DNA of 64,000 nucleotides from Sphingomonas sp. BK580 (GCF_014194975.1 NZ_JACIAY010000001.1:1-64000); one strand, 5' to 3'. Numbered from the stretch's first letter, positions 9,150 to 18,332 are shown. Program-made: numbers and translations. The notes: generated from the sequence alone by a model not told the origin.

Positions 9150-10025
9150 ATGACCCTCGACGACTCTGATCAGACAGCGGCGGTGCTCGGCATGACCGTC
9201 ACGAGGTCGGGCCCCGTTCTCGGAGCCGAGCTGGCCGGTCTGCGTGTCGATGACCTGCGGTCGTCCGACATCGCGGCGGTGCTCCGTTCCCTGCTGACGC
9301 GGCACAAGGTGCTGTTCATCCGCGACCTCGACCTGTCGCACGAGCAGCATCTCGCGCTGGCACGTGTCTGGGGTGAGCTGGAGGGGCATCCGGTGATCGG
9401 CCACGTTCCGGGCTATCCAGAGATCCTCGACATCCGCGGGTCCGACGGTCGAGTCGAAGACAACGTCGGCGACCGGCGTTTCCGCACACTCGATAAGTGG
9501 CACGCGGACGTCACCTTCCGCGAAGCGCCGTCGATGGGCGCCGTCCTCCGCGCGCGCACCTTGCCGAGCATCGGCGGCGACACGCTCTGGGCCGACGCCG
9601 CAGCGGCGTATGACGGCCTGTCAAACGAGGTGAAGTCGCGCATCGAGGGGTTGACCGCGACGCACGACCTTCTGTTCGACTTCGGCGACCGTATCGCGCC
9701 GGAGAAGCGCACCGCGATGGCGGCCGAGTTCCCGCCGCAACACCATCCGATCGTCCGCACGCATCCTGAGTCGGGCGAGCGCGTGTTGTTCGTCAACGCC
9801 AGCTTCACCAGCCGGATCGACGACATGGACGAGGCCGAGGGCGCCGCGCTGCTCGCGCACCTGCTCGATCGCTTCAAGGTGCCGGAGTATCAGGTGCGCT
9901 TCCGCTGGACGCCGAACGCGATCGCGATCTGGGACAATCGCGCGACCCAGCACTATCCGGTGGCCGACTATTGGCCGGAACGCCGCCGCATGGAGCGGGT
10001 CACGATCCGGGGAACGAGGCCATAG
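9150..10025 (+). CDS. TauD/TfdA-family Fe(II)/2-oxoglutarate dioxygenase
   Basis: Non-haem iron, 2-oxoglutarate-dependent oxygenase (291 aa) of the taurine/alkylsulfatase dioxygenase type, likely releasing sulfite or sulfate from an organosulfur compound. The iron-binding HxD is in DKWHADVTF, the distal His in RATQHYPVADY, and the 2-oxoglutarate-binding Arg in RRRMERVTIRG. The fold signature LPSIGGDTLWADAAAAYDGL is clear. A GTG overlapping the previous stop would extend the protein by 29 unrelated residues; ATG 9150 with GGGAGA upstream is preferred. It follows the LLM monooxygenase and converges on a second TauD-type gene. Confidence 0.9.
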   Translation: MTLDDSDQTAAVLGMTVTRSGPVLGAELAGLRVDDLRSSDIAAVLRSLLTRHKVLFIRDLDLSHEQHLALARVWGELEGHPVIGHVPGYPEILDIRGSDGRVEDNVGDRRFRTLDKWHADVTFREAPSMGAVLRARTLPSIGGDTLWADAAAAYDGLSNEVKSRIEGLTATHDLLFDFGDRIAPEKRTAMAAEFPPQHHPIVRTHPESGERVLFVNASFTSRIDDMDEAEGAALLAHLLDRFKVPEYQVRFRWTPNAIAIWDNRATQHYPVADYWPERRRMERVTIRGTRP

Positions 10026-10096
10026 CGATCGGGCAGGTTCCGCCGCGGATCTGCTGCGCTGGCCGATATGCGGATGCGCCGGCCGAGCAGCGGCGT

Positions 10097-10131
10097 CCGG
10101 TGATCGATCGAGCTACGACTCGATCACCTGG
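10097..10131. terminator. bidirectional hairpin between convergent dioxygenase genes
   Basis: Perfect 9-bp inverted repeat GGTGATCGA (10099-10107) / TCGATCACC (10120-10128) with a 12-nt loop, in the gap between two convergent TauD-type genes. There is no long U-run, so termination efficiency is uncertain. Confidence 0.45.
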
Positions 10132-10146
10132 CCGGCGCCGCGGCGC

Positions 10147-11076
10147 TCAGGCGACCTTGAGGTCGGGCAGCCGCGCCGGGCTTAGCTGACGGCTGGTGCG
10201 CCCGTCGACCGAGACCGGCGGCTCGCCGTGGATGGTGACGCGGCGGACGATCCGCCGCTGGTCGCCATAATCGTCGATCGCGTAATGTTGCGTCGCCTGA
10301 TTGTCCCACATCGCGATATCGCCCTCGCGCCACGCCCAGCGGCAGGTGTTCTCGAGCCGCGTGACATGCGCCTGGAACGTGTCGAACAGCCGCCGCGACT
10401 CGCTGCTGCCGAGCCCGACGAAGCGCTTGAAGAAGGCGCCGAGCACCAGCGCGCGCTCGCCCGTGAGCGGGTGCACCCGGACGAGCGGGTGCTCGGCCTC
10501 GTAGACCGTCGAGACGAACTCCGCCTGATAGGCGTCAGTGTCGGCGTCCTGCTCGGTCTGGTTGGCGGCATAATCATAGTCGTTGCTGTGCACCGCCCAT
10601 AACGTGTCGGCGAGCGCGCGCAGCGGCGCCGGCATCCGGGCATAGGCCTCAACGGTGTTGGCCCAGACGGTGTCTCCCCCGACCGGCGGGATCGTCACCG
10701 CGCGCAGGATCGACGCGGCGGGATAGCTGGTGACGAAGGTCAGATCCGTATGCCAGACGTTCGACTTGCCGCCGTGCTTGGAGTCGAGCTCGAGCAGGAA
10801 GTCACCGACCTGCGCCGGCGCGGTCGGGTGAGTCGTCGGCGCACCGAACCTCCGGCCGAGCGCCTGATGCGCGGTATCGTCGAGGTGCTGCTGGTCGCGG
10901 AAGAACAGGACCTTGTGTCGCGAGAGCGCGCGGCGGAGCTGATCGACGGTGACCTGGTCGAGCGCCGCGGAAAGGCTGACGCCCTCCACGACCGCGCCGA
11001 TTCGTCCCGCCACCGGGCGGAGTCGGAGCGGGATCGTCGGGTCGGTCGCGTTGGGTAGGTTGATGCCTTCGGTCAT
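10147..11076 (-). CDS. TauD/TfdA-family Fe(II)/2-oxoglutarate dioxygenase (second copy)
   Basis: Second alpha-ketoglutarate-dependent sulfonate or alkylsulfate dioxygenase-like protein (309 aa). It has HxD in SNVWHTDLTF, the segment IPPVGGDTVWANTVEAYARM, HPLVRVHPLTGERALVLGAF, distal His in ATQHYAIDDY and the cofactor Arg in RRIVRRVTIHG. The frame is open to 11145, but an AGGAG seven bases before ATG 11076 fixes the start. It lies 11 bases after the LysR gene in the same direction, so regulator and enzyme are probably cotranscribed. It is divergent in sequence from the 9150 gene, suggesting a different substrate rather than a recent duplication. Confidence 0.9.
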   Translation of the reverse strand: MTEGINLPNATDPTIPLRLRPVAGRIGAVVEGVSLSAALDQVTVDQLRRALSRHKVLFFRDQQHLDDTAHQALGRRFGAPTTHPTAPAQVGDFLLELDSKHGGKSNVWHTDLTFVTSYPAASILRAVTIPPVGGDTVWANTVEAYARMPAPLRALADTLWAVHSNDYDYAANQTEQDADTDAYQAEFVSTVYEAEHPLVRVHPLTGERALVLGAFFKRFVGLGSSESRRLFDTFQAHVTRLENTCRWAWREGDIAMWDNQATQHYAIDDYGDQRRIVRRVTIHGEPPVSVDGRTSRQLSPARLPDLKVA

Positions 11077-11087
11077 CGTCATCTCTC

Positions 11088-12029
11088 CTAGGCTACCATG
11101 ATGGTGGAATGGGGTTGGGCGGTCTGTCGCGCGCTCAGCAGCCAATCGCGGACGATCTCGACCGCGCTGTCGGCGCCGCGGTCAGGGTGCTCCACGACGT
11201 GATAGCCGCGGTCGCTGCGCAGCGGCGCGTCGGTCAGCCGCACCAGCCCGCCCGCGGCGATCAGGTCGTCGATCAGCGGCGCCCAGCCGATGCAGACGCC
11301 GCGGCCGAGCAGCGCGGCCTGGAGCACCAGCTGGAAGTTGTCGAAGGCGAGGCCGTCGTCACGGCGGTCTTCCGCCAGGTGGTGCGCCGCGTGCCAGTCC
11401 GACCAGGTGAACCAGCGTCCCTTCGCGCCGCCGCGGAGGTGAAGATGCCGCAGTCGCGCGACCTCGCGCGGCGGCAGCGCGCCGGCCGCCCCCGCATAGG
11501 CCGGGGAACAGACCGGATAGACTTCCTCGGGGAAGAGCGGGGTCGCGGCATAGCCGCTCCAGTCGCCGCGGCCGAACATGACCGCGATGTCGAAGTCGTC
11601 GCTCGCCGCGGCGACGTCGGCCTGGGTCGTCGCGATCCGCACCTCGATACCCGGCAGCAGCCGCTCCAGCTCGGACAGCCGCGGCATCAGCCACCACGCG
11701 GCGAAACCGAAGTCGGTCAGGATCTGCAGCACCTTCCGCCCCGCGTGCCGGCGCGTCCGCTCGACCCCCAGCGCGATCGCGCGCAGCCCTTGCTCGACGT
11801 CGGCGAGCAGGGTGGTTCCCGCGGCGGTGAGCTGCACGCCGCGCGCGCCGCGCTCGAACAGCGCGACCCCCAGATCTTCTTCCAGCTCGGCGATCTGCTG
11901 GCTGACCCGGGCCTGCGACATGGCCAGCTCGCTCGCCGCCGCGGTGAAACGACCGTGGCGCGCCGCGGCCTCGAACACGGCCATGTTCCGCAGCGGAAGG
12001 CGGTGAAAGCGCGGTGCGATAAGCTCCAC
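11088..12029 (-). CDS. LysR-family transcriptional regulator (GcvA-like)
   Basis: LTTR of 313 aa. The N-terminal winged helix-turn-helix is RFTAAASELAMSQARVSQQI followed by ELEEDLGVALFERGARG. The C-terminal effector domain contains the GcvA-like pattern LPGIEVRIATTQADV and FDIAVMFGRGDWSG. The ligand is unknown. It sits between a downstream cotranscribed dioxygenase and a divergent TonB receptor and most likely controls both, in the manner of Cbl/CysB-type sulfur regulators, although it is not itself CysB-like in sequence. Confidence 0.9.
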   Translation of the reverse strand: MELIAPRFHRLPLRNMAVFEAAARHGRFTAAASELAMSQARVSQQIAELEEDLGVALFERGARGVQLTAAGTTLLADVEQGLRAIALGVERTRRHAGRKVLQILTDFGFAAWWLMPRLSELERLLPGIEVRIATTQADVAAASDDFDIAVMFGRGDWSGYAATPLFPEEVYPVCSPAYAGAAGALPPREVARLRHLHLRGGAKGRWFTWSDWHAAHHLAEDRRDDGLAFDNFQLVLQAALLGRGVCIGWAPLIDDLIAAGGLVRLTDAPLRSDRGYHVVEHPDRGADSAVEIVRDWLLSARQTAQPHSTIMVA

Positions 12030-12202
12030 TTATACCCTCCTTAAGAAACGCTTGGGTGCTCGCCTCGGTCGGATCAGTCTACCCAATCCCTACCAAGCTG
12101 GTAGAGAATATGGAAGCACCCCGCTGAAGCGCAGCTTTCAGCCCAGCGACCAGGCTCTGCGGCGCAGCGGCGCGATCGCGCCGGCAACATGGGGGACGTC
12201 AG
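12030..12202. promoter_or_regulatory. divergent control region between lysR and TonB receptor
   Basis: The 173-base gap between divergent genes holds a perfect inverted repeat CTACCA-AGC-TGGTAG at 12090-12104, a plausible operator for the adjacent LysR protein. A second TCTACC nearby (about 12078) adds to the dyad pattern. Binding is inferred from position and symmetry only. Confidence 0.4.
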
Positions 12203-14518
12203 ATGCTGCTCTCGCTTCTCGGCACCACCGCGCTCGGCGCGGCCTTGGCGGCGACGGCCGCACCCGCTGGCCCTGCCGTGGGCGCGGAGGAGGACCGCGC
12301 GGCCGTGACGTCGTCGGCGGAGACGGGCGGCGAGGTCGTCGTCACCGCCACCAAGCGCGCCGCGCGCGCGCAGGACGTGCCGCTGTCGCTCACCGTCGTC
12401 GATGCCGACACGATCGCCGAGCAGCACCTCAAGGACGGCATCGCGCTGGCGCGCCAGACGCCCAACCTGGTCGCCGAGTCGGCGATGGGCGCGGCGATGC
12501 CGCGTTTCCGCCTGCGCGGCATCGGCACCAACGACTTCACCCCGACCACCGCGTCGCCGGTCGGCGTCTACGAGGACGAGGTCTATATCAGCGCGGCCTC
12601 GGGTCTCAGCCGCCCGCTCTACGACCTCGACCATGTCGAGGTGCTCCGCGGCCCGCAGGGCACGCTCTGGGGCAAGAACACCACCTCGGGCGCGATCCAT
12701 TATGTAACGACGAAGCCGGGCGGGACGTCGTCGGGCCAGGCGCAGCTCAGCTACGGCACCGACGACACGCGCGAGGCCGAAGCGGGCCTGGGAGGGCCGC
12801 TCGGCGAGCGCCTCAGCTACCGCGTCGCCGGAGTCTACAAGCATCGCGACGGGCAGTTCGTCAACGACGCGACCGGGCGAGAGGCCGGCGGCTACGAGAT
12901 CTGGGACCTGCGCGCGCAGCTGCGCTGGGAGCTGGCGCCGGGTGCGACGCTGCTCGTGAAGGGGCACGGCGGCCGCACGCGACAGGATCAGCCGCTCCAG
13001 CACGTCGGGATCCTCGCCGGCGGCGCGGACAGCGACGGCTATGTCGAGCGCGCCGACCGGGACGCGCTCAGCAACAACGGCCGCGGCGACACCTCGGCGC
13101 ATCGCGCGGGCTTCGACGCGCAGCTCGACGTCGATCTCGGCGGCGCCACGCTGACCAACATCGCCGCGTTCGAATGGGCCGACTCGCTGATCTACTCCGA
13201 CGACGACGCCAACCCGATCTCGCGCTACCACGAGCGCTACGGCGGTGGGTCGCACACGTTCACCGACGAACTTCGCCTCGCCTCGCCCGATACCGACCAG
13301 CTCGGCTGGATCGTCGGCGGCTATTACCTGCACGATCGCACCAACAGCTTCGGCCAGCTCGGCCTCTACAGCCCGACCAACTTCGGCGTGAACGGCATCG
13401 GCTATGATCTCGACGTCACCACCGACAATCTCGCCGGCTTCGCCAGCCTGAGCTACCGCGTGACGCCGCGGCTCAAGCTCGTCGCGGGAGCGCGGTACAC
13501 GTGGGAGCGCAAGGGGATCGAGGGGCGCGCCTTCGAATATGCGACCAACCCGAGCGACGTCTTTGACAGCCGCGACGAGACGATCGTCTACGTCGACACG
13601 CGCGCCGGCCGCTCCGTGGACGAGAGCGGCGCTCCGCTTGCCCCCGTCACACCGCATCGCGCGTGGCGCAAGCTGACCTGGGATGCGTCCGCCGACTACG
13701 CGCTGTCCGACGCCGCGCACCTGTTCGCGCGCGTCGCGCGCGGCTTCCGCTCGGGCAATTACAACACCTATATCGCCACGCCGGGCGACCTCTCGGTCTA
13801 CGACCCGGAGACGCTCACCTCGTACGAGGCTGGTATAAAGACCAACCTGCTCGATCGGCGGCTGACGCTCAACCTGACCGGCTTCCACTATGATTTCGAC
13901 GACATGCAGGTCACCGTGCTGCAGGACGCCGGCACGCGCACGCAGAACGCGGCCGCAGCGCGGGTCAACGGGCTCGAGCTCGAGGCGGTCGCGCGGCCGC
14001 TCGCCGGGCTCAGCCTCAACGCCGGCTGGGGCTATCAGGACTCGCGCTACAAGGATTTCACCGACGCTTCGGTGCCCTTCCCGATCAACCGCGGCGCCCC
14101 GCTCGACCTCTCGGGCCAGCCGCTCGAGCGCGCGCCGCGCCACACGGTCAACCTGGCCGCGAGCTACGAGACCCCGCTGGGCACGGGCACGCTGCGGCTC
14201 AACACCGACTGGCGCTATACCAGCCGCTACCGCTTCCACGTCTGGTCCGACGCCACCAACAACGATCCCGCGCCCTTCCTCGCCGACGCTTCGACCCGCC
14301 AGCTCGTCCGCGACACGTTCAGCCAGGATGACCTATGGCTCGGCAACGCCACGGTCGCCTATCGGCTGCCGAGCGGGGTCGAGGTGGCCGCCTGGGTCCG
14401 CAACCTGACCGACCGGGCGTATAACACCAACGCCTTCGGCATGTTCTTCAACCGCTCGATCAGCACCTACCCGGGCGAGCGGCGCACCGCGGGCGTCTCG
14501 CTGAGCTATCGCTTTTGA
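12203..14518 (+). CDS. TonB-dependent outer-membrane receptor
   Basis: Receptor without STN domain (771 aa). A short signal region (about 1-28) is followed by the TonB box VVVTATKR (45-52), a plug domain with IALARQTPNLVAES, VEVLRGPQGTLWGKNTTSGA (a strongly conserved plug motif), and a beta-barrel with FARVARGFRSGNYNTY and ending GVSLSYRF. It is divergent from the LysR gene and overlaps the MFS gene downstream by four bases. In this context it probably imports a sulfonate or sulfate ester across the outer membrane. Substrate is inferred from context only. Confidence 0.92.
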   Translation: MLLSLLGTTALGAALAATAAPAGPAVGAEEDRAAVTSSAETGGEVVVTATKRAARAQDVPLSLTVVDADTIAEQHLKDGIALARQTPNLVAESAMGAAMPRFRLRGIGTNDFTPTTASPVGVYEDEVYISAASGLSRPLYDLDHVEVLRGPQGTLWGKNTTSGAIHYVTTKPGGTSSGQAQLSYGTDDTREAEAGLGGPLGERLSYRVAGVYKHRDGQFVNDATGREAGGYEIWDLRAQLRWELAPGATLLVKGHGGRTRQDQPLQHVGILAGGADSDGYVERADRDALSNNGRGDTSAHRAGFDAQLDVDLGGATLTNIAAFEWADSLIYSDDDANPISRYHERYGGGSHTFTDELRLASPDTDQLGWIVGGYYLHDRTNSFGQLGLYSPTNFGVNGIGYDLDVTTDNLAGFASLSYRVTPRLKLVAGARYTWERKGIEGRAFEYATNPSDVFDSRDETIVYVDTRAGRSVDESGAPLAPVTPHRAWRKLTWDASADYALSDAAHLFARVARGFRSGNYNTYIATPGDLSVYDPETLTSYEAGIKTNLLDRRLTLNLTGFHYDFDDMQVTVLQDAGTRTQNAAAARVNGLELEAVARPLAGLSLNAGWGYQDSRYKDFTDASVPFPINRGAPLDLSGQPLERAPRHTVNLAASYETPLGTGTLRLNTDWRYTSRYRFHVWSDATNNDPAPFLADASTRQLVRDTFSQDDLWLGNATVAYRLPSGVEVAAWVRNLTDRAYNTNAFGMFFNRSISTYPGERRTAGVSLSYRF

Positions 14519-15699
14519 CCGCCACGGCGCGCCCGGCGTCGTCGTGGCGGGTGCTGCTCGGCATCGGTGCCGCGACAGCCGCGGCGCATATCGGCAACAA
14601 TTTCAGCACCTATCTCATCGGCGGCTTGATCGACCGCTACGGCTTCTCCCCTGCCGCCATGGGCGCCTGGAGCATGACCGAGACACTGTCCTACGCCGCG
14701 GCCATGTTCGTGATCGCGCCGCGGGCCACCACGATCCGACCGCGTGGGCTGGCGATCTGGGCGGGGCTGCTTGTCGTCCTCGCGCAATTCGCGGGTGCGC
14801 TCGGCGGCGTATATGAGCTGCTGCTCCTAAGCCGAATCGGCACCGGGATCGGCTTTGGCCTCGCCAATGCCGCGGTAAACCTAGCCGCGGGCACGACGCG
14901 CCATCCCGCGCGCGCGATCTCGATCGGAATCACATGCCAGACCTTGCTGTACGCGGGGGTCAACCTCGGGTTGCCGCTGGTCGGCAAGCAAGGCGGTGTC
15001 GCCGGCATGTTCCTCGCGTTGGCGGTGCTGTCCGCGGTCCTAACCGTCGCGGCATCGGCGCTGCCCGGTCGACCCGTTGCCGCGCGCGACGCCGCGCCGC
15101 TGCCCCATACGCCGCTGAGCGCGGCGGAGCGGCGCGTGCTCCTCGCGATGGCGCTGTTCACCTTCGGCAGCCTAGCGATCTGGCCCTTCATGGAGCGAGC
15201 CGCCCATGCCATCGGCATCTCCGCGGTGACGTTCGGGCGCTATCAAAGCGCCGCGACCCTCGCCAGCGCGCTCGGCAACGTCATTCTCGCGGCAATCGTT
15301 GGCCGGATCCGCGGCGACGTGGCGGTGGCGCTCGCACTGGCCGCCTGCGGTGCTGCATGCTGCGCGCTCACGCTCTCCAGCGCAGCCTGGGTCTTCGCCG
15401 TCGCCCTGGGGGCCTATAATGTCGCGTGGTTCGTCAGTTACCCGCTGTTGCTAGGGATCGCTTACCGCGTCGATCGGAGCGGGCGCCTGCCCGTGCTCTG
15501 CTCGGCGGTGTGGCTGACGATGACGTCGGTCGGGTCGCTGCTGACCGGGATCATCGCTCAGGTGCTGGGCAGCTACGCGCCGGTGGGACCGCTCGGCCTG
15601 GTCTTCTGCCTGCTCGCCGCGGCCTGCGCGGTGCCAATCGCCCATCGTGCGCCCGCGACCGAGCCGACGCTCAATGCCGCGCGCCCGAGAACAGGTTGA
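14515..15699 (+). CDS. MFS transporter
   Basis: Major facilitator superfamily inner-membrane carrier (394 aa) with about twelve hydrophobic segments. The loop RIGTGIGFGLANAAVNLAAG and the central hydrophilic linker (about residues 180-200) between two six-helix halves fit the family. A TTG start overlaps the receptor stop (TTGA), so translation is coupled and the two proteins likely move the same substrate across outer and inner membranes. Substrate specificity cannot be read from sequence. The 3' end overlaps the convergent SMR gene by 29 bases. Confidence 0.85.
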   Translation: MTATARPASSWRVLLGIGAATAAAHIGNNFSTYLIGGLIDRYGFSPAAMGAWSMTETLSYAAAMFVIAPRATTIRPRGLAIWAGLLVVLAQFAGALGGVYELLLLSRIGTGIGFGLANAAVNLAAGTTRHPARAISIGITCQTLLYAGVNLGLPLVGKQGGVAGMFLALAVLSAVLTVAASALPGRPVAARDAAPLPHTPLSAAERRVLLAMALFTFGSLAIWPFMERAAHAIGISAVTFGRYQSAATLASALGNVILAAIVGRIRGDVAVALALAACGAACCALTLSSAAWVFAVALGAYNVAWFVSYPLLLGIAYRVDRSGRLPVLCSAVWLTMTSVGSLLTGIIAQVLGSYAPVGPLGLVFCLLAAACAVPIAHRAPATEPTLNAARPRTG

Positions 15700-15997
15700 T
15701 CACTATGGTGCCCGCCAGGATCAGGGCGATGCCGAGCAGCGCTGCCCCATCAAGCCGCTGGCGGTACACCAACAGGCCGACGAGCGAGATCACCACGATG
15801 CCGATGCCCGACCAGATCGCATAGGCAATGCCCATCGGAATGACGCGCAGCGCGACCGACAAACAGTAGAAGGCGGCGACGTAGCCTAGGATGACGATGA
15901 TCGAGGGGATTGGCCGCGTGAAGCCGGCCGCCGCCTTCAGCGCCGAGGTCGCGACGATCTCGAATTCAATCGCCCCCGCGAGATAGAACCAGTGCAA
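15671..15997 (-). CDS. SMR-family multidrug efflux protein (EmrE/QacE-like)
   Basis: Small multidrug resistance transporter of 108 aa with four membrane helices, acting as a proton-coupled antiport dimer for cationic compounds. The essential membrane glutamate of helix 1 is present as Glu13 in GAIEFEIVATSALK. Helices 3 and 4 contain AYAIWSGIGIVVISLVG and GIALILAGTIVINLF, both typical. It is a single-gene unit convergent with the MFS gene, and its link to sulfur metabolism is probably incidental. Confidence 0.93.
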   Translation of the reverse strand: MHWFYLAGAIEFEIVATSALKAAAGFTRPIPSIIVILGYVAAFYCLSVALRVIPMGIAYAIWSGIGIVVISLVGLLVYRQRLDGAALLGIALILAGTIVINLFSGARH

Positions 15998-16125
15998 TTA
16001 CACTCCCTTTCGAAGCCTTGACGAAAGTAGCTGAGTGCCATCTCATCGGGGCAACAGGACCTAGCCGCCCCTTACAACAACGCCGCTTCGTTGTTGCCGG
16101 GAACACGAGCTCGTTCGCGATCGTG

Positions 16126-16410
16126 TCAGCTTCTTAGCGTGCCAAGGTCTGACAGACGGTCGGCTAGCGCAGCAATGGCATCGTCATGGAAGACGTGTGT
16201 CAAAGCCCCGTTCATTTGCACCGGACGTTCCGGGGTCAGGACGGCCCCCTCGCGATAAGCAGAGTCTAGCGTCAGCCACATTCGCACGGCGCCGTCCAGA
16301 CTCGTAACCTCGGCGAGATCGTCATTTCCTCTAGGCACATTCTCCAGCGCGGCGCTCATCCGCCAGTCAATCTCCGGTGTCGGGCCACCACCCCACGTGG
16401 CCCCAGCCAT
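16126..16410 (-). CDS. hypothetical protein
   Basis: A 94-aa protein of unknown function, with balanced composition, no signal peptide and no membrane segment. It is judged real because a GGAG Shine-Dalgarno lies six bases upstream of the ATG and the protein is not a mirror of another gene. Mixed acidic and basic content suggests a soluble cytoplasmic protein. No recognisable motif. Confidence 0.5.
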   Translation of the reverse strand: MAGATWGGGPTPEIDWRMSAALENVPRGNDDLAEVTSLDGAVRMWLTLDSAYREGAVLTPERPVQMNGALTHVFHDDAIAALADRLSDLGTLRS

Positions 16411-16809
16411 CTTCTACTCCGTGCCCGCGTCCGACTGGCACTTTGAGCGCTCCCGCTGACATGAAGTTCCGCGCGCGTACCCAAGCGTCGGGGCAGCGAG
16501 CAGGGAACACTTTACAACGCGGAGGCGATGACGGGAGCGACACCGCGCGCATATCAATCCTAAAAAGGATGCCGCTCGAAAGCGCTCCCTCAGCCCTTTG
16601 CCAAGGCAGGGTTGGTGGAAGACAGACCTCAACCGATCCACTCGGGTGCTCGGCTCACAGCAGAGGCAATCAACACCAGCTGTTCCGCCGTCATGCCGTC
16701 CTCTCCCCTTGCCGTGCTCGCTGAATCGTAATCCGACCCGCGGCGCGTCGTCGCGAGTCGAGCCCGTCGTCAGCGCCGCCGCGGCCGCGTGGAGGATGTG
16801 GTCCGGCCA
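16411..16809. other. gap without recognisable gene
   Basis: About 400 bases between a small hypothetical gene and the TonB-receptor remnant. Short open frames here lack ribosome sites and protein-like composition. Part of it may be decayed receptor sequence, but no conserved receptor motif could be read other than the C-terminal end reported separately. Confidence 0.4.
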
Positions 16810-16890
16810 CCCTCCACGAACTCAGGCTCCGTGATCGCGCGCTCGATCTTTGGCCGCTCCTATCAATTTGCGCTGCGGCTCGGCTATTGA
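16810..16890 (+). pseudogene. C-terminal remnant of a TonB-dependent receptor
   Basis: The frame ending at TGA 16888-16890 reads STNSGSVIARSIFGRSY followed by QFALRLGY. This matches the last beta-strand and terminal aromatic residue of sphingomonad TonB receptors (a GRxYxxxLRxxY/F end). No receptor body precedes it. The sulfatase ATG follows 27 bases later, so a receptor-sulfatase operon was probably deleted down to this scar. Confidence 0.45.
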
Positions 16891-16916
16891 CGTGCGGGAC
16901 CAAGGAAGACGCACGA

Positions 16917-18332
16917 ATGGACAGGCGTAGCTTATTGAGGGCGGCGGCAGCCGCGGCAGCAGCGACCTCGGGCGGAGCGCTTGCCACCATACCTGGTGGA
17001 CGACAGCGTAACGTGCTGCTGCTGATCTCCGATGATCAGGGGCTGGATGCCGGCTGTTACGGCGTGCCGATCCGCACGCCTCGGATCGACCGGCTGGCGC
17101 GGCAGGGCACGCGCTTCACCAACGGCTTCGCCGCCGTATCCTCGTGCAGTCCCAGCCGCGCCGTCATCAACACGGGTCTCTACGCGCATCAGAACGGGAT
17201 GTATGGACTCCAGCACGACGTCCATCACCAGTCGCTGCTGCCGGGGATTGAGACGCTGCCTGCATCGCTGCGTCGCGCCGGCTATGCGACGGCGTTGGTC
17301 GGCAAGAAGCATGTCGGTCCCGACAGCGCCTTCCCCTATGAGGCGGAGCTGGTGCCGGAACGATCAGGTATTCGCGATGTGCACGAGCTTGCGGTGGCGG
17401 CAGCGAGCTTCATCCGCTCGAGCGACGACCGTCCGTTCTTCGTCACCATCGGCTATAGCGACCCGCACCGCGCACCGGTGGATTACGGCAACGATCGGCC
17501 TTGGCCGGACGTGAAGCCCGTCGTCTACGATCCCCGCACCGTGCCGCTGCCGTCGCACCTGCCCGATTTGCCGGCGGTGCGGCAGGATCTGGCGCAATAT
17601 TATGAATCTATCAGTCGGCTCGACAGCGGCATCGGCCTGCTGCTCGACATGCTCGATCAGAGCGGAAGGGCGAACGACACGCTCGTCCTCTTCCTGAGCG
17701 ACAATGGCCGGCCGTTTCCGGGAGCCAAGACGAATCTTTACGACCCGGGCCTTCACCTGCCCCTCATCATCCGTGCGCCTGGAACCTTAGCGGCGGTCAA
17801 CGATGCCTTGGTGAGCTGGATCGACATCGTCCCGACCGTGCTGGAATGGGCCGGGGTCGCACCGCCCGCTGCCTATCCGCTGCCCGGCACCTCGCTGCTG
17901 CCGCTTCTCGGCCAAAGCAGCGGAAGCGGACGCGAGGCGGTGTTCGCGAGCCACGAATTCCATGAGATCAACCAATATTATCCGATGCGTGCCATCCGTA
18001 CGCGCTCGCACAGCTATATCCTCAACCTCGCGCACCCCCTGCCGTATCCCATCGCGGGCGACGTGGCCGGATCATCCAGCTGGACGGCAATCAGCGCCGA
18101 TCCTGCCATCCCGCTTGGGCACCGCACACAGGCAGCCTATCGTCAGCGCCCAGCCGAGGAACTGTACGACCTTGCCCGCGATCCCGACGAACTGGTCAAC
18201 GTCGCCGGCGATCCAAGCCTCCAGTCGATCAAGCAGGATCTGGCGGGCAAGCTGCACGCCATGCGACGTTCGACGAAAGATCCGTGGCTGGCTGAACTCA
18301 ACGACCCCTACGGCCATGTCGGGCATGACTAA
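16917..18332 (+). CDS. type I sulfatase (arylsulfatase family), exported
   Basis: Alkaline-phosphatase-superfamily sulfatase (471 aa) that hydrolyses sulfate esters. A Tat-like export signal is visible (MDRRSLLRAAAAAAAATSGG). The metal-binding start is VLLLISDDQGLDAGCYG. The formylglycine motif CSPSR is at 77-81, with Cys77 needing conversion by a sulfatase-modifying enzyme not seen in this window. ATALVGKKHVG, GYSDPHRAP and FLSDNGRPFPGAKTNLYDPG supply further active-site residues. The pattern is closest to N-sulfoglucosamine sulfohydrolase-like bacterial sulfatases. ATG 16917 follows a GGAAGA site; a longer GTG frame is less likely. It fits the sulfur-acquisition theme upstream. Confidence 0.92.
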   Translation: MDRRSLLRAAAAAAAATSGGALATIPGGRQRNVLLLISDDQGLDAGCYGVPIRTPRIDRLARQGTRFTNGFAAVSSCSPSRAVINTGLYAHQNGMYGLQHDVHHQSLLPGIETLPASLRRAGYATALVGKKHVGPDSAFPYEAELVPERSGIRDVHELAVAAASFIRSSDDRPFFVTIGYSDPHRAPVDYGNDRPWPDVKPVVYDPRTVPLPSHLPDLPAVRQDLAQYYESISRLDSGIGLLLDMLDQSGRANDTLVLFLSDNGRPFPGAKTNLYDPGLHLPLIIRAPGTLAAVNDALVSWIDIVPTVLEWAGVAPPAAYPLPGTSLLPLLGQSSGSGREAVFASHEFHEINQYYPMRAIRTRSHSYILNLAHPLPYPIAGDVAGSSSWTAISADPAIPLGHRTQAAYRQRPAEELYDLARDPDELVNVAGDPSLQSIKQDLAGKLHAMRRSTKDPWLAELNDPYGHVGHD

